Shown: piece by piece, positions 26,010 to 35,351 of the stretch
Position numbering within the stretch: position 1 is the stretch's first letter
How the letters are laid out: each line of letters starts with the position of its first letter
Origin: Pyrinomonadaceae bacterium
Lineage (GTDB): Bacteria; Acidobacteriota; Blastocatellia; Pyrinomonadales; Pyrinomonadaceae
DNA: 64,000 nucleotides
Assembly (NCBI GenBank): GCA_030841085.1
Contig: JAVEDP010000021.1
Span: 124,001-188,000, forward strand
Direction of reading: 5' to 3'
Made by a program: the position numbers and the translations under genes
Notes under the pieces: model-generated
The model's database searches: none
Told to the model about the DNA's origin: nothing
What the model saw: the letters and a program-made list of their open reading frames with translations, nothing else

Positions 26010-27947
26010 TTAATCCATAAACTCTCGCTGCCAAAGCTCGAGCGTCAATAACTGAAACACCTGAAGATTGTAATCCTCACGACCGGAAAGGTTCGCATCA
26101 ATGATGCGGCGCACTTCGGCTGGTCTAAATAACCCGCGGCGGTTGATTGTTTCTTCTGACAAAAGATCGTCAACCATTGGACGCAGCGGACCGCGCAACC
26201 AGGAACGAATCGGCGCCCCAAAGCCTGCTTTCTTTCGCCACACAACATCGTGCGGCAAGAATTTTTCCAGCGCGCGCTTGAGAATATATTTCCGTTTGAA
26301 CCCGCGCAGTTTGAGTTCCGGCGGCATGCGCGCAGTAAGCTCAATCATCTTGCGGTTGAGGAACGGCACGCGCACCTCCAGATTTGCCGCCATCGAAGTT
26401 TTGTCGGTAGTTATTAAATTCAGGCAAGGCAGAAAAGTTTTTAGATCGACGTAAAGCAAACGGTTCAGCGGCGCGGTGTTTTTCACGCGCGCAAAGTAAC
26501 GACGATGCGCGGCATAAGCATCGAATTCGCGCGTCGAGGCACACATATCGTCCGAATAAAGCCGCTGCTTCATGTCATCAGTAAAGTAAGTTCCGTATCC
26601 CAGGTATCGTTCTTCAAAATCCAGACCCGCACTGCGCGCAAACTTTTTAGCGTTACGCAATGGCGCCGTCAAACGACCCGGCAGTCCACCCGGCAACGTG
26701 CGTTCAATCGTCTTCATCAGCGGCCGGCGCAACATGCCGGGCACCGGATCAAATGCGCCGGCAATCTTCATGGCGAGCTGGCGTGGATAGCCCGCAAAAA
26801 CTTCATCACCGCCCATCCCCGACAGCATCACGCGCAAGGTTTCGCGCGCCGCCTGCGAAACCAGGTAGCTCGGGATGGCCATGTCTATCGCCGGCTCGTC
26901 CATGTGATAGACCAGTTTCGGCAGCAACTCGGCGACCGCCGGGTGCAGCATGATCTCGTGATAACCGGTGTCCAGATGCTTGTTAACGCGGCGCGCCCAT
27001 TCGACGTCGTCCGGGATGATGTCGTAGCGCAGGTCTTCGGATTCGATGCCGACCGTATAGGTGGAAACTCTACGCCCGTTGCTGTGACGCTTCATCATCG
27101 CGACGATTCCTGACGAATCGATCCCACCTGAAAGAAACGATCCGAGCGGCACGTCGGCAACCATCTCCATGTTGACTACCTCGTCCAGCGTTTCAAGCAC
27201 GCGGTCCTGCCACCACGCTTCGCTGCGTCCTTCGTCAACTTCGTCAAACGAGACGTCCCACCATTCGTCGATCTTGATTTGGTCCTGCTGAAATGTAAGC
27301 GCGTGGGCCGGCGGTAATGTCTTGACTCCGCGAAACAAGGTGTTCGGATCGGGCGCCCACAGGAAGGTCAGAAACTGGTGCAGCGCTTCGGGGTCAAGCG
27401 CGCGCTCCACCAAACCGGTCGCCAATATCGCTTTAACTTCCGACGCGAAAATTAACAAACCCGGTTTCGCACCGGCTGCAGGTTCATAGAAATAATAAAG
27501 CGGCTTGATGCCGACGTGATCGCGCGCGACTGTCAGCTTGCGTTCGTGATTGTCCCAAACCGCGAAGTGGAACATGCCGTTAAGACGCGGCAGACATTGC
27601 TTGCCCCACTCGGCAAATGCAGTCAGGAGAACTTCGGTGTCGGTCTCAGTTTGAAAGACATGGCCCTTGCCTTTGAGTTCGTTACGCAACTCGCGATAGT
27701 TATAGATCTCCCCGCCATAGGTGAGCACGTAACGGCCATCAGCAGAAAGCATTGGCTGGTGGCCGGCTGAGCTGGTATCGATGATTGCGAGACGGCGATG
27801 ACCGAGACACGCGCGCCGGCCCGTGCTATCGATTGCTTCCGAAGTCCAAACGCCTTCATCGTCGCGACCGCGATGCTCAATCGTTCTGAGCATCGCCGCA
27901 ACGCGTTGTTCCGGCTCGAGACTGATTAATCCGGCAATGCCGCACAT
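26010..27947 (-). CDS. asnB: AsnB-type glutamine amidotransferase (first copy)
   Basis: 645 residues from ATG 27947; an upstream start at 27974 would bury the N-terminal nucleophile. C2 in MCGIAGLISLE is the glutaminase Cys, RRLAIIDTSSAGHQPM follows, and the synthetase part has the PP-loop LSGGIDSSGIVAMM near 260. Class II asparagine synthetase fold. As two copies of the same length lie in one polysaccharide locus, I think they amidate sugar acids or similar groups rather than free aspartate, as known for some O-antigen clusters. This is inference; true asparagine synthesis is not excluded. Confidence 0.9.
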   Translation of the reverse strand: MCGIAGLISLEPEQRVAAMLRTIEHRGRDDEGVWTSEAIDSTGRRACLGHRRLAIIDTSSAGHQPMLSADGRYVLTYGGEIYNYRELRNELKGKGHVFQTETDTEVLLTAFAEWGKQCLPRLNGMFHFAVWDNHERKLTVARDHVGIKPLYYFYEPAAGAKPGLLIFASEVKAILATGLVERALDPEALHQFLTFLWAPDPNTLFRGVKTLPPAHALTFQQDQIKIDEWWDVSFDEVDEGRSEAWWQDRVLETLDEVVNMEMVADVPLGSFLSGGIDSSGIVAMMKRHSNGRRVSTYTVGIESEDLRYDIIPDDVEWARRVNKHLDTGYHEIMLHPAVAELLPKLVYHMDEPAIDMAIPSYLVSQAARETLRVMLSGMGGDEVFAGYPRQLAMKIAGAFDPVPGMLRRPLMKTIERTLPGGLPGRLTAPLRNAKKFARSAGLDFEERYLGYGTYFTDDMKQRLYSDDMCASTREFDAYAAHRRYFARVKNTAPLNRLLYVDLKTFLPCLNLITTDKTSMAANLEVRVPFLNRKMIELTARMPPELKLRGFKRKYILKRALEKFLPHDVVWRKKAGFGAPIRSWLRGPLRPMVDDLLSEETINRRGLFRPAEVRRIIDANLSGREDYNLQVFQLLTLELWQREFMD

Positions 27948-27954
27948 AAGAAAA

Positions 27955-28075
27955 GTCCAAAGTCCAATGTCCAATGTCCAATGTCCAAAACGCGATTTCC
28001 GGGGGCGGTAGTCCAGTAACTAGCTGGACTCTGAACTTTGGACTTTGGACTTTGGACTTTGGACTTTTTCGGGTT
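27955..28075. repeat. inverted pair of 7-base repeats (GTCCAAT / TTTGGAC)
   Basis: Left block 27957-27993: GTCCAAA, GTCCAAT three times, GTCCAAA. Right block 28036-28070: TTTGGAC four times and more. The left block lies just upstream of the asnB start; the right block is inside the last codons of the next gene, whose tail (EKVQSPKSKVQSSESS) is its translation. Confidence 0.9.
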
Positions 28076-30212
28076 GTCCCGTTCGAAGCGAATCCCGGAT
28101 GCGAAACGTCGCTCGCGTCGTGGCTTCGAGCTCCGCAAGTGTAATCGGAGCAGGCTTGCCCTCAGCGATAACGGCGCAGGCGACGCGTATTTCCTCTGCC
28201 TGGCCCTTGTCTTGCTGGCGCAGCGTTTCCTTTTTCTCGCGACCACCGGCATAAAGTCTTGCGCTGCGAAAATCTTCAATGACGAAAGTTTTTCCTTCGC
28301 CGAAAATTTCGATGTGCTCTTTCTGGAGTGTTGCGTCACCTTCAGCGAGATAGGCAACCACGCCGTTTGAGCCATCAGCGAATTGCAACGTAATAAAGAT
28401 CGAGTCCTCGCTAATGATGTTGCCCTGATCGCCGCCAACAGCCTGCGCGAATACGGTCGTGGGAGCCGCGCCGGTAAGAAACTGCATCAGGTCGATGAAA
28501 TGACAAACCTCGCCAATGATCCGTCCGCCACCTTCGTTCGGATCCTGTGTCCAGTGGTCGCGCGGAATTCGCCCGGCATTCACGCGGTATAGAATCGAAA
28601 GCGGCGACTGGCGATTCTGAAAAACTTCCTTCGCACTGACGGCGAGCGCTGAAAAGCGCCGGTTGAAACCAACCAACAACTGCCCTGCAGAACGCTCGGC
28701 CGCATCGACGACGCTATCAAGTTCCGCATCGTTAAGAGCCAATGGTTTCTCTACAAACACGTGCTTCCCGCGCTCGAGTGCCTGCGTCGCCAACGCAGCA
28801 TGCGATCCGTGGCGCGTCGCGATAACGATCAGGTTCGCCGCTTCGTCATCAATCACAGTCTGAGCATCGGAAACAAACCTCGCGAAGCCGTATTTCGTTC
28901 CCACGTCGCGCGCCGAAACGCCCGACGCGGACGCAATTGAACAAAACTCAGCGCCTGCTGCCTTGAAGTTTGGCAACAGAACTTTTTGCGCATAGCCGCC
29001 GGCGCCAATCAAACCAATGCCAACGCGCCCTACCGCGGTGGCCGCTTTTTTAGTTAGAACTGCATTTTCAATGTGGCGGCCCACTTCTCTTTCAATGTCG
29101 TAGGTGAGCAGCACCGCCAGATATTTTTCAATTGAATTGCCGGAGATCAGTTGGTAAGCGCCGCGCGCATCGTCGATGCGAAAGCGATGCGTGATCAATT
29201 GCTTGACATCAATTCGATGCGAGGCCATCAAGTCGAGGAACGCTTCGATGTTTCGCCCTTCGGTCCAACGCACGTAAGCCAGCGGATAGTCATGGCCATG
29301 CTCTTCGTATTCGGGATCGTGCCTGCCCGGACCGTAAGACAGGGACACTTTCAGAGTAAGTTCGCGCTGGTAGTAAACATTGCGCGGGACGTTCATCCCG
29401 ACCAAACCAACCGCCACGACGCGGCCTTTCAAGCGCGAAATTTCACCAGCCAGTTCAATTGGTTCGTTAGCCGTGGTCGCGGCGGCAACGATGCAGGCGT
29501 CGGCGCCGCGTCCTTTGGACCAGGCTAGCACCTGCTCTTTCGCAGACGTTGGAACACAGCCACCCTCGGCTCCTGAATCGCGCGCGAGTTTGACGCGTGC
29601 CTCATCGACGTCGACTCCAAAAACGCGACAGCCGTTCGCTTTTAGGAGTTGCACGGTAAGCTGGCCCACAAGACCAAGGCCAATCACTACCACAGATTCG
29701 CCGAGCGTTGGCTCGGCAAGCCGCACCCCTTGCAAGGCAATCGCGCCAACGGTCCCGAACGCCGCTTCTTCAAAACTCAATTCGTCAGGCAAACGAACGC
29801 ATAAGTTTCGCGGCACTGAAATAACTTCCGCGTGCGACGCATAGTCAGTGCCGGCACAAGCGACCCGATCGCCGGCGCGAAACTCCGTGACGTCCGGGGC
29901 CGCTTCAATCACGATGCCGGCAGCGCTATAACCGACGGCGTGCGACTGATCCAGTTTGTCACGCACACCTTCAAGCGCCTGCGAGATGCCTTCCGTCTTG
30001 ACCTTCTCCCAAACTCTTCCGATCAGCTCTGGCCGCTCTCGCGCTTTACCTAACAGATTTTTTTTGCCCAACTCGGTCAGCGCGCGCTCGGTTCCTGCGC
30101 TGATCAAGGACGCTGCAGTGCGAACCAGTACACGGCCCGGTTGCAATATCGGCACAGGCACGTCGGCAACAGTGGCTTCGCCGGTTCGTAAGTTTTGCAA
30201 GAGCTGCTTCAT
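28020..30212 (-). CDS. bi-domain oxidoreductase: Zn-type dehydrogenase fused to Gfo/Idh/MocA
   Basis: 730 residues. Residues about 1-370 are a medium-chain dehydrogenase (LISAGTERALTELG, GLGLVGQLTVQLLKANGC) lacking the classic zinc cysteine cluster; residues about 395-715 are a Gfo/Idh/MocA oxidoreductase (GLIGAGGYAQKVLLPNF, EKPLALND, GEVCHFIDLMQFL). This fusion is a regular member of polysaccharide loci that also hold heparinase-like and asnB genes; its sugar substrate is not known. It is likely to modify a nucleotide sugar or glycan through a keto intermediate. The C-terminal 16 residues are encoded by 7-base repeats. Confidence 0.9.
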   Translation of the reverse strand: MKQLLQNLRTGEATVADVPVPILQPGRVLVRTAASLISAGTERALTELGKKNLLGKARERPELIGRVWEKVKTEGISQALEGVRDKLDQSHAVGYSAAGIVIEAAPDVTEFRAGDRVACAGTDYASHAEVISVPRNLCVRLPDELSFEEAAFGTVGAIALQGVRLAEPTLGESVVVIGLGLVGQLTVQLLKANGCRVFGVDVDEARVKLARDSGAEGGCVPTSAKEQVLAWSKGRGADACIVAAATTANEPIELAGEISRLKGRVVAVGLVGMNVPRNVYYQRELTLKVSLSYGPGRHDPEYEEHGHDYPLAYVRWTEGRNIEAFLDLMASHRIDVKQLITHRFRIDDARGAYQLISGNSIEKYLAVLLTYDIEREVGRHIENAVLTKKAATAVGRVGIGLIGAGGYAQKVLLPNFKAAGAEFCSIASASGVSARDVGTKYGFARFVSDAQTVIDDEAANLIVIATRHGSHAALATQALERGKHVFVEKPLALNDAELDSVVDAAERSAGQLLVGFNRRFSALAVSAKEVFQNRQSPLSILYRVNAGRIPRDHWTQDPNEGGGRIIGEVCHFIDLMQFLTGAAPTTVFAQAVGGDQGNIISEDSIFITLQFADGSNGVVAYLAEGDATLQKEHIEIFGEGKTFVIEDFRSARLYAGGREKKETLRQQDKGQAEEIRVACAVIAEGKPAPITLAELEATTRATFRIRDSLRTGQPEKVQSPKSKVQSSESS

Positions 30213-30248
30213 CTGTTTTCCTGCGAAAACGTTTACTAATCGCCAAAT

Positions 30249-30386
30249 TTAGCCGTGGATTTTCGCGGAAGAACGCGGATCAGATCCGAGCAGAAAGACA
30301 ATTCAAGTAGATATTCGGTGCTCGCAGTCCGTGGATCTTGATTTGATTTTTCAGATCCGCGTTCATCTGCGTGAATCCGCGGCTAA
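30249..30386. repeat. inverted repeat flanking a 72-base spacer
   Basis: Arm 1, 30249-30281, begins TTAGCCGTGGATTTTCGCGG and ends ACGCGGATC; arm 2, 30354-30386, is GATCCGCG... ending GAATCCGCGGCTAA. About 26 of 33 positions pair. Arm 2 overlaps the end of the glycosyltransferase gene, writing its last residues LAADSRR and the TGA stop. The wording (CGCAGATGAACGCGGAT on the minus strand) recurs in many unrelated genomes, from memory. Confidence 0.8.
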
Positions 30387-31550
30387 CGTTTGTTCTATCA
30401 AATTCGAAACCCACTCAGCGCGCGCGTCCCAGGTTCCATTCGAAACTGCCGACTGCCTTGCTCGCGCCGCGGTGGGATCGTTTTCCCCTAATGCTTCTCC
30501 AACTAAACGAAACCAATCATCATGGCTGCGCGCAATGCGCAACACGTCGCTCATCGATTCGTATTCGGGCAACGGCGAAATAACTACCGGCAGTCCCGTC
30601 GCCAAATACTCGCGCACCTTGATTGCCGAACCGTAACTAGTAAACGAATGCGCAGTGTCCCACGGCAACACGCAGACATCAAAACCGGCGGCATAGTGTG
30701 GCAACTGCTGATAAGGCACGGGCGGCAGAAAATGCGTGTTTGGCAAAGCTTCAATCTCGACACCGCGTGACTTGTTGCCGATGAAGATCCACTGCCAGTC
30801 GGGCCGCAATCGTGCTGCGCGCTTGATCAATTCCTGATCGATCAGCCAGGGCTCGATCGCGCCAAAGTAACCCAGGCGCGGACGCGAAATGCGCGCTACT
30901 GCCTCCGCGATTTCGAGCTTGCCCGCGCCGACAGGTGACCAGTGTTCAAAATCAACCGCTTGTTCGAGGAGGAAGGATCGTTCACGACCACGCTCGGCTT
31001 CCGCCAACAGTTTTTGTCCGGAATAGAGCACGATGTCTGCCTTATCGATGGCGCGTTCGTGCAGTTTCCTGATCGTCGCCACGTCAGTCGCATGGTCCAT
31101 CAGGTTCGCATCATACTTGTCTGACACCTGATAGATCACTAGTTGCTCATCAAACTCACCAATCATGTCCGCCGCCGTAGGAATTGCTATCCAAAGAATT
31201 GGTCGCGTGAGACCGCCGCGACGCGCGAGCCGTCCGATCTGCATAGCCAGTAATTTCCGATTGACAGCGCGTGCTGCGCTAGTGCCAAAGAACGGAATGA
31301 CCGCCGGCGAAACAACGGTGACACCTTCCGGAGTAGACCGCGCAAGACGAGCATAGGAACGCAACTTGCGCGCAATGCGCGGCAGCAAGTCTTTGTTCGC
31401 AAGACCCGGCAGGCCCATTGAAATCGAGTTTACAAAAAGCACTCGATTGCCGGCTTTGGCAAACCGCCGCATCAAGTGGTACTTCGAGTGTGGATGGTGA
31501 TACCACCAGTCCTCACCACCAAAACAAATAATCGAATGTCCTTGAATCAC
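30363..31550 (-). CDS. GT4-like glycosyltransferase
   Basis: 395 residues if GTG 31550 is used; a longer frame to 31604 would overlap the start of the divergent membrane gene at 31577, and the homology-like sequence (IICFGGEDWWYHHPHSKYHL) begins right after 31550. Two Rossmann halves: SDKYDAN and SGQKLLAEAE in the first, PRLGYFGAIEPWLD-like and VREYLATGLPVVISPLPEYE in the second, with the E-x7-E type donor motif. Similar to TuaH-style enzymes that transfer a sugar from a nucleotide donor at the inner membrane. Donor and acceptor unknown. C-terminus written by a repeat. Confidence 0.85.
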   Translation of the reverse strand: MIQGHSIICFGGEDWWYHHPHSKYHLMRRFAKAGNRVLFVNSISMGLPGLANKDLLPRIARKLRSYARLARSTPEGVTVVSPAVIPFFGTSAARAVNRKLLAMQIGRLARRGGLTRPILWIAIPTAADMIGEFDEQLVIYQVSDKYDANLMDHATDVATIRKLHERAIDKADIVLYSGQKLLAEAERGRERSFLLEQAVDFEHWSPVGAGKLEIAEAVARISRPRLGYFGAIEPWLIDQELIKRAARLRPDWQWIFIGNKSRGVEIEALPNTHFLPPVPYQQLPHYAAGFDVCVLPWDTAHSFTSYGSAIKVREYLATGLPVVISPLPEYESMSDVLRIARSHDDWFRLVGEALGENDPTAARARQSAVSNGTWDARAEWVSNLIEQTLAADSRR

Positions 31551-31576
31551 TTTGGGTCTGTATAATCCGCGGCGTA

Positions 31577-32971
31577 ATGAAGCACGACAATCGCGACGCC
31601 GCAAAACTGAAAATCAGTGATACTTCGCAACGTTCCGTGGCACGTCGTAATCTTCTAATTCTTATCCTGATCTTTTGCACGGCGCTGGGTGTCAGGCTGC
31701 TAAATTGGCAGGCCGCGCGCCATGAAGCCTTTGCGGTCCAAACCAAAGTTGCGCTGAATTACAAACATTTGGCCGCTTTGATTCGCGCGAATGGCGTCGG
31801 TTCGCTTTACGATGCCTCGTCTTCAACCAGCGATCCTGATTTGCTGGGACACCCGCCCGGTTATCCAATTCTGCTCTCGTTCATCTATCGCGTCGCTCCC
31901 GATTCAGATACAGCGACACAGCTTTTGCAAATGGTGCTCGACTCGCTGTCGGTGATCGTCATTGTGCTGATCGCTTTTGAACTGTTTCCTGTTGCGGTCG
32001 GCGTTATTGCCGGGTTCCTGTCCGCGCTGGCGCCGCAGTTTAGTTGGAATTCCATCCTGCTTTTGCCGGACTCGCTTGCCGCACTGCCGATACTGCTGGC
32101 GATATTGCTGATAACTAAAACTCTTCGGCGAACAAGTCCTGCAAGCGAGCGATCTTCTATGGTTTCAATCTTCGCAGCGGGCGCGCTGATCGGCGTTTCC
32201 GTTTGGTTGCGTGCTAACTCGCTCTTGCTCGGACCTTTTTTGGCGTTGCTGTTTCTCGTTGTCCGCAAACGCGGCGCCCGATTGCGTCCCGCTGTCGTGC
32301 TGCTCTGCGGCGCTTTACTAATCATTGCGCCGATCACGATTCGCAATGCGATCGTGTATGGCAAGTTTATTCCCGTATCGCTGGGAGCCGGTCAAACGCT
32401 CATCGAAGGCATTGCAGATTACAACAGCGATGGCAGTCTTGGCATGCCGCAAACGGATATGGAACTGATTCGCGCTGAAGCCGAAACTGCGCACCGCCCC
32501 GAATATGCCAATTCTCTCTTCACGCCGGATGGAATCGAACGCGATCGCGCTCGGCTGGCGCGCGGCTTTGCAGTTATTCGAGCGCATCCCATCTGGTTCG
32601 CCGGAGTCATGATACGAAGAGCAGCGTCGATGCTGCGCCTCGAGCGAACGCCGCTACGATTGTCAACAACCAACTCGGGAACTTGGCAGCCGCTCGTTCA
32701 ATGGCCGTTGCGCGCCGTGCAAAAGATCTTTATCACCGCGATCTTCCTGCCGCTGTTTTTGATCGGCGCCGGCGTTTTGGTCTACCGGCGCCAATTTCAA
32801 AGCCTGGCGCTCTTGTTGATAGTTCCCTGTTATTACTTTTGTACGCAGTCAGCCCTGCACACTGAATATCGCTACGTCCTGGTTATTCATTACTTTCTTT
32901 TTGTACTGGCAGCAGTTGCGATCTATTCGATCGCCCAGTTCGTCGTAAAGCAAACCGTTAGTTTGCGATGA
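31577..32971 (+). CDS. GT-C fold membrane glycosyltransferase (GT39/PMT-like)
   Basis: 464 residues, about ten membrane spans. After a first span (LLILILIFCTALGVRLL), LLGHPPGYPILLSFIYRV is the extracytoplasmic loop typical of PMT/ArnT-type enzymes, and IRNAIVYGKFIPVSLGAG follows later spans. Such enzymes use polyprenyl-linked sugars and act on the periplasmic side. It is divergent from the GT4 gene with only 26 bases between starts. Its last nine residues, VVKQTVSLR, are the translation of the left end of stop-codon element copy B, read in a different frame from the other copies, so the original end has been altered. Confidence 0.85.
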   Translation: MKHDNRDAAKLKISDTSQRSVARRNLLILILIFCTALGVRLLNWQAARHEAFAVQTKVALNYKHLAALIRANGVGSLYDASSSTSDPDLLGHPPGYPILLSFIYRVAPDSDTATQLLQMVLDSLSVIVIVLIAFELFPVAVGVIAGFLSALAPQFSWNSILLLPDSLAALPILLAILLITKTLRRTSPASERSSMVSIFAAGALIGVSVWLRANSLLLGPFLALLFLVVRKRGARLRPAVVLLCGALLIIAPITIRNAIVYGKFIPVSLGAGQTLIEGIADYNSDGSLGMPQTDMELIRAEAETAHRPEYANSLFTPDGIERDRARLARGFAVIRAHPIWFAGVMIRRAASMLRLERTPLRLSTTNSGTWQPLVQWPLRAVQKIFITAIFLPLFLIGAGVLVYRRQFQSLALLLIVPCYYFCTQSALHTEYRYVLVIHYFLFVLAAVAIYSIAQFVVKQTVSLR

Positions 32972-33029
32972 TTCGCTAGCACTCAAACTAAAAGCTCACC
33001 TACCAACGCAAACTAACAGTTTGCTTTAC
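32945..33029. repeat. stop-codon element, copy B (85 bp)
   Basis: Left terminal repeat 32945-32967 with one change (GCAAACCGTTAGTTTGC), right repeat 33007-33029 (GCAAACTAACAGTTTGC then TTTAC). The left end lies inside the end of the GT-C gene; here the frame differs, so the element's TAA is skipped and translation stops at TGA 32969-32971 just beyond the terminal repeat. Confidence 0.9.
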
Positions 33030-33054
33030 CCCTCCTCTATGGAACATGGGTCAT

Positions 33055-33245
33055 AGTCCGCGAAGCGGACGCCTGATAGTAGCCCACCAGTTCACTGCTG
33101 GGATCAGCAACAGGCCGATGGAGCAGTCCGTGAAACGGACGGCTGAAGGCGACGTAAACTCTTAATCGATAGTCGTCCGTTTCACGGACTCACGATTCTG
33201 AACATTTGAGCCCAGCGATAAATCGCTGGGCTACTCTCATCCATC
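33055..33245. repeat. palindromes of the GTCCGYGAARCGGAC family
   Basis: GTCCGCGAAGCGGAC (33056-33070), GTCCGTGAAACGGAC (33127-33141), CGTCCGTTTCACGGAC (about 33174-33189) and TCCGCTACGCGGA (33244-33256) share arms, two in each orientation. Between them lies AGCCCAGCGATAAATCGCTG (33210-33229, extending to GGCT). Together with copy B they fill the gap between two convergent genes. Confidence 0.85.
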
Positions 33246-33247
33246 CG

Positions 33248-34327
33248 CTACGCGGACTGATCAATGCCCAATACCCTCGCCACCGCTTGTAAATTCTCTT
33301 CCGCCTCGCGCCGGTATTGCGCCGCCCACGGATTCGGATCTTCCCAAATTGGGTACAACAACACCGCCTGCAACTGATTGACTAACTGGTCCACATCACC
33401 AAAATCATAAAGCAGCATGCCGCGCGTCTCGCCGGCGCGCGTTGCAATCACCGGCAAGCCGGCCCACAACGCCTCAACGCGCGAGATGCCATAACTTTCA
33501 TCGGCGAAGCCACGCACAAATACTTCGCTGCGTTTCAGGATTTCATTTATTTCAGGGTTCGGAACTTCTTTAAGCACGGTTATCCAGTCGCGCTGCCATA
33601 ACACTTCATCGCGATATGCCTCGTCGCAAACGAAGCCGCCATCCAACAACAGCAAGCCAATATCTTTATGAGTCCGCTCGCGCAGCTCTTCAACCGCCGC
33701 GGCCACATCCTTGAAACCATAGCTCGGAAAGAAGACGCCGATTGAACAAACTCGATTCTCATGGGCGAGGTACGCGTTGATATTTTTTTCGGTCGTGCTT
33801 GATGGCTTCACGCGGTCGTCGGCTGGTGCCGACGGCAGCAAACAAGGAATAACTGTGATTGGCTGGCGCACCTTGATCTCCTGCTGCAGCCAGCGCCGCA
33901 GTTCTTCACTAACGACGACAAAATGATCGACCGCCTTGACGGCGCGATGAAAGCGCCGGCGTTTGAGCGATCCAAACTCGGGATAACGTTTCGGCAGCGA
34001 ACCATCGAGAATGTTTTTGAACCACTCGAAACCGAGAAGGCGTTTGAGCATGAGCCACACTGGAACTAACAGTGGATTCGGGTATTCAAGATGAAAATGA
34101 GACGCATCAAGAATGCGCGCGTTTCGTCCTTCGGAAAGCAAAGCCCAAAACGTCCCCAGTCTCCGGTGAGCGATGAAGCGAATACTTTTGTCATCCGGCT
34201 TCGCGCCGCCGTAAGTCCACACCCGCACGTTCGGACCGCGCAGGCCCGCCACCAATGCCTTCATGTAAATAGCGACGCCACCATAAGGCGGCGGCAGTGG
34301 TCCAAAGAGTATAATTCGCCTGCTCAT
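33248..34327 (-). CDS. GT4-family glycosyltransferase
   Basis: 359 residues. It opens with LFGPLPPPYGGVAIYMKAL, the glycine-rich N-terminal loop of GT4 enzymes. IGVFFPSYGFKDVAAAVEEL is the inter-domain phosphate-binding part, and EVFVRGFADESYGISRVEAL with GLPVIATRAGETRG is the donor-binding E-x7-E region. It retains configuration and uses a nucleotide sugar; linkage unknown. Divergent from the GT2 gene, with 37 bases between the starts. The right-hand palindrome of the GTCCGC family overlaps its last codons. Confidence 0.9.
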   Translation of the reverse strand: MSRRIILFGPLPPPYGGVAIYMKALVAGLRGPNVRVWTYGGAKPDDKSIRFIAHRRLGTFWALLSEGRNARILDASHFHLEYPNPLLVPVWLMLKRLLGFEWFKNILDGSLPKRYPEFGSLKRRRFHRAVKAVDHFVVVSEELRRWLQQEIKVRQPITVIPCLLPSAPADDRVKPSSTTEKNINAYLAHENRVCSIGVFFPSYGFKDVAAAVEELRERTHKDIGLLLLDGGFVCDEAYRDEVLWQRDWITVLKEVPNPEINEILKRSEVFVRGFADESYGISRVEALWAGLPVIATRAGETRGMLLYDFGDVDQLVNQLQAVLLYPIWEDPNPWAAQYRREAEENLQAVARVLGIDQSA

Positions 34328-34364
34328 TATCGCTTGAAGGCAATGACTGTAAGATAACTAAAAA

Positions 34365-35351
34365 ATGATAGCAACCGAGATTCAGGAAGAGACTGAACAG
34401 ACCTTTAACGGCGAGCATGCGTCAGTTTCAGTGGTCGTGCCTTCCTACAATCATGCGGCGTTTGTTGAAGCGACCCTGCGCTCGATCATGACGCAGACAC
34501 TGCAGCCGGCAAAGTTGCTGGTGATCGATGATGGTTCGGGCGACAACTCGCCGCAAGTAATCGAACGCGTCCTTAATGATTGTTCTTTCCCTTCTGAACT
34601 TATCGCAAGGGGTAATCGTGGTTTGTCCGCAACTTTGAACGAAGGCTTTCGGCGAACTCACGGCGATTACTTCGCGTATCTCGGTTCCGACGATTTATGG
34701 CTGCCTGACTTTCTCAAGGCGCGGGTCGGTCTGCTTGCAGAACGGCCTGCTGCCGTGCTCGCTTACGGCCATGCCTATTTTGTCGATGAACAGAACGCGA
34801 TCATCGATTCCACTGCCGACTGGGCCCACTACGTCGATGGCGATGTGCGCGAGATGCTGTTGCAGACAACGGCGCCGATGAGTCCGACGGTCCTGTATCG
34901 CCGCGACACCCTCGAGCACGAGCGTTGGAATGAAGAGTCGAAACTGGAAGACTACGAGCTGTATTTGCGGTTGAGCGCGACGGGCGAGTTCGCTTTCGAC
35001 CGCCGGATCTTGTCGGCATGGCGGCGGCATGGTGGAAATGTCAGTTGGGATCAGGGCCTGATGCTTGAAGAGCAGTTGCGGGCGCAGCGCGATGCGGCAC
35101 TGCGATTTGGTTTCTCAAAAGAACAGGTTGAAGAACTGCAAAGGACGACGCGGTTTACACGCGCGGAAGATTTTCTGCGAGTGGGCCAGAAGTCAAAGGC
35201 GCTGAGTTTGATAATGAATAACCTGCGTGGCGCTAATTCTCCCCGCGCCACCGCGCGAATGTTCCTGCGATTACTTTTGCCGCATAGTATTCTGCGCCGG
35301 CGTGCACGCAACCGGCAGCGCGCCGCGCACAAGCGGTACGGAAACTTGTAA
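34365..35351 (+). CDS. GT2-family glycosyltransferase
   Basis: 328 residues. GT-A fold: SVSVVVPSYNHAAFVEATL at 20-38, VIDDGSGDNSPQVIE near 57, and the metal-binding DxD-like region YLGSDDLWLP near 106, followed by EDYELYLRL. It inverts configuration from a UDP- or GDP-sugar. The C-terminal 60 residues are helical and basic. Its stop codon TAA (35349-35351) is bases 2-4 of the left end of stop-codon element copy C. Confidence 0.92.
   Translation: MIATEIQEETEQTFNGEHASVSVVVPSYNHAAFVEATLRSIMTQTLQPAKLLVIDDGSGDNSPQVIERVLNDCSFPSELIARGNRGLSATLNEGFRRTHGDYFAYLGSDDLWLPDFLKARVGLLAERPAAVLAYGHAYFVDEQNAIIDSTADWAHYVDGDVREMLLQTTAPMSPTVLYRRDTLEHERWNEESKLEDYELYLRLSATGEFAFDRRILSAWRRHGGNVSWDQGLMLEEQLRAQRDAALRFGFSKEQVEELQRTTRFTRAEDFLRVGQKSKALSLIMNNLRGANSPRATARMFLRLLLPHSILRRRARNRQRAAHKRYGNL

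Noticed and set aside
31551-31604. Longer start for the GT4-like gene
   Set aside because: It would overlap the start of the divergent membrane gene and adds basic residues without family likeness.
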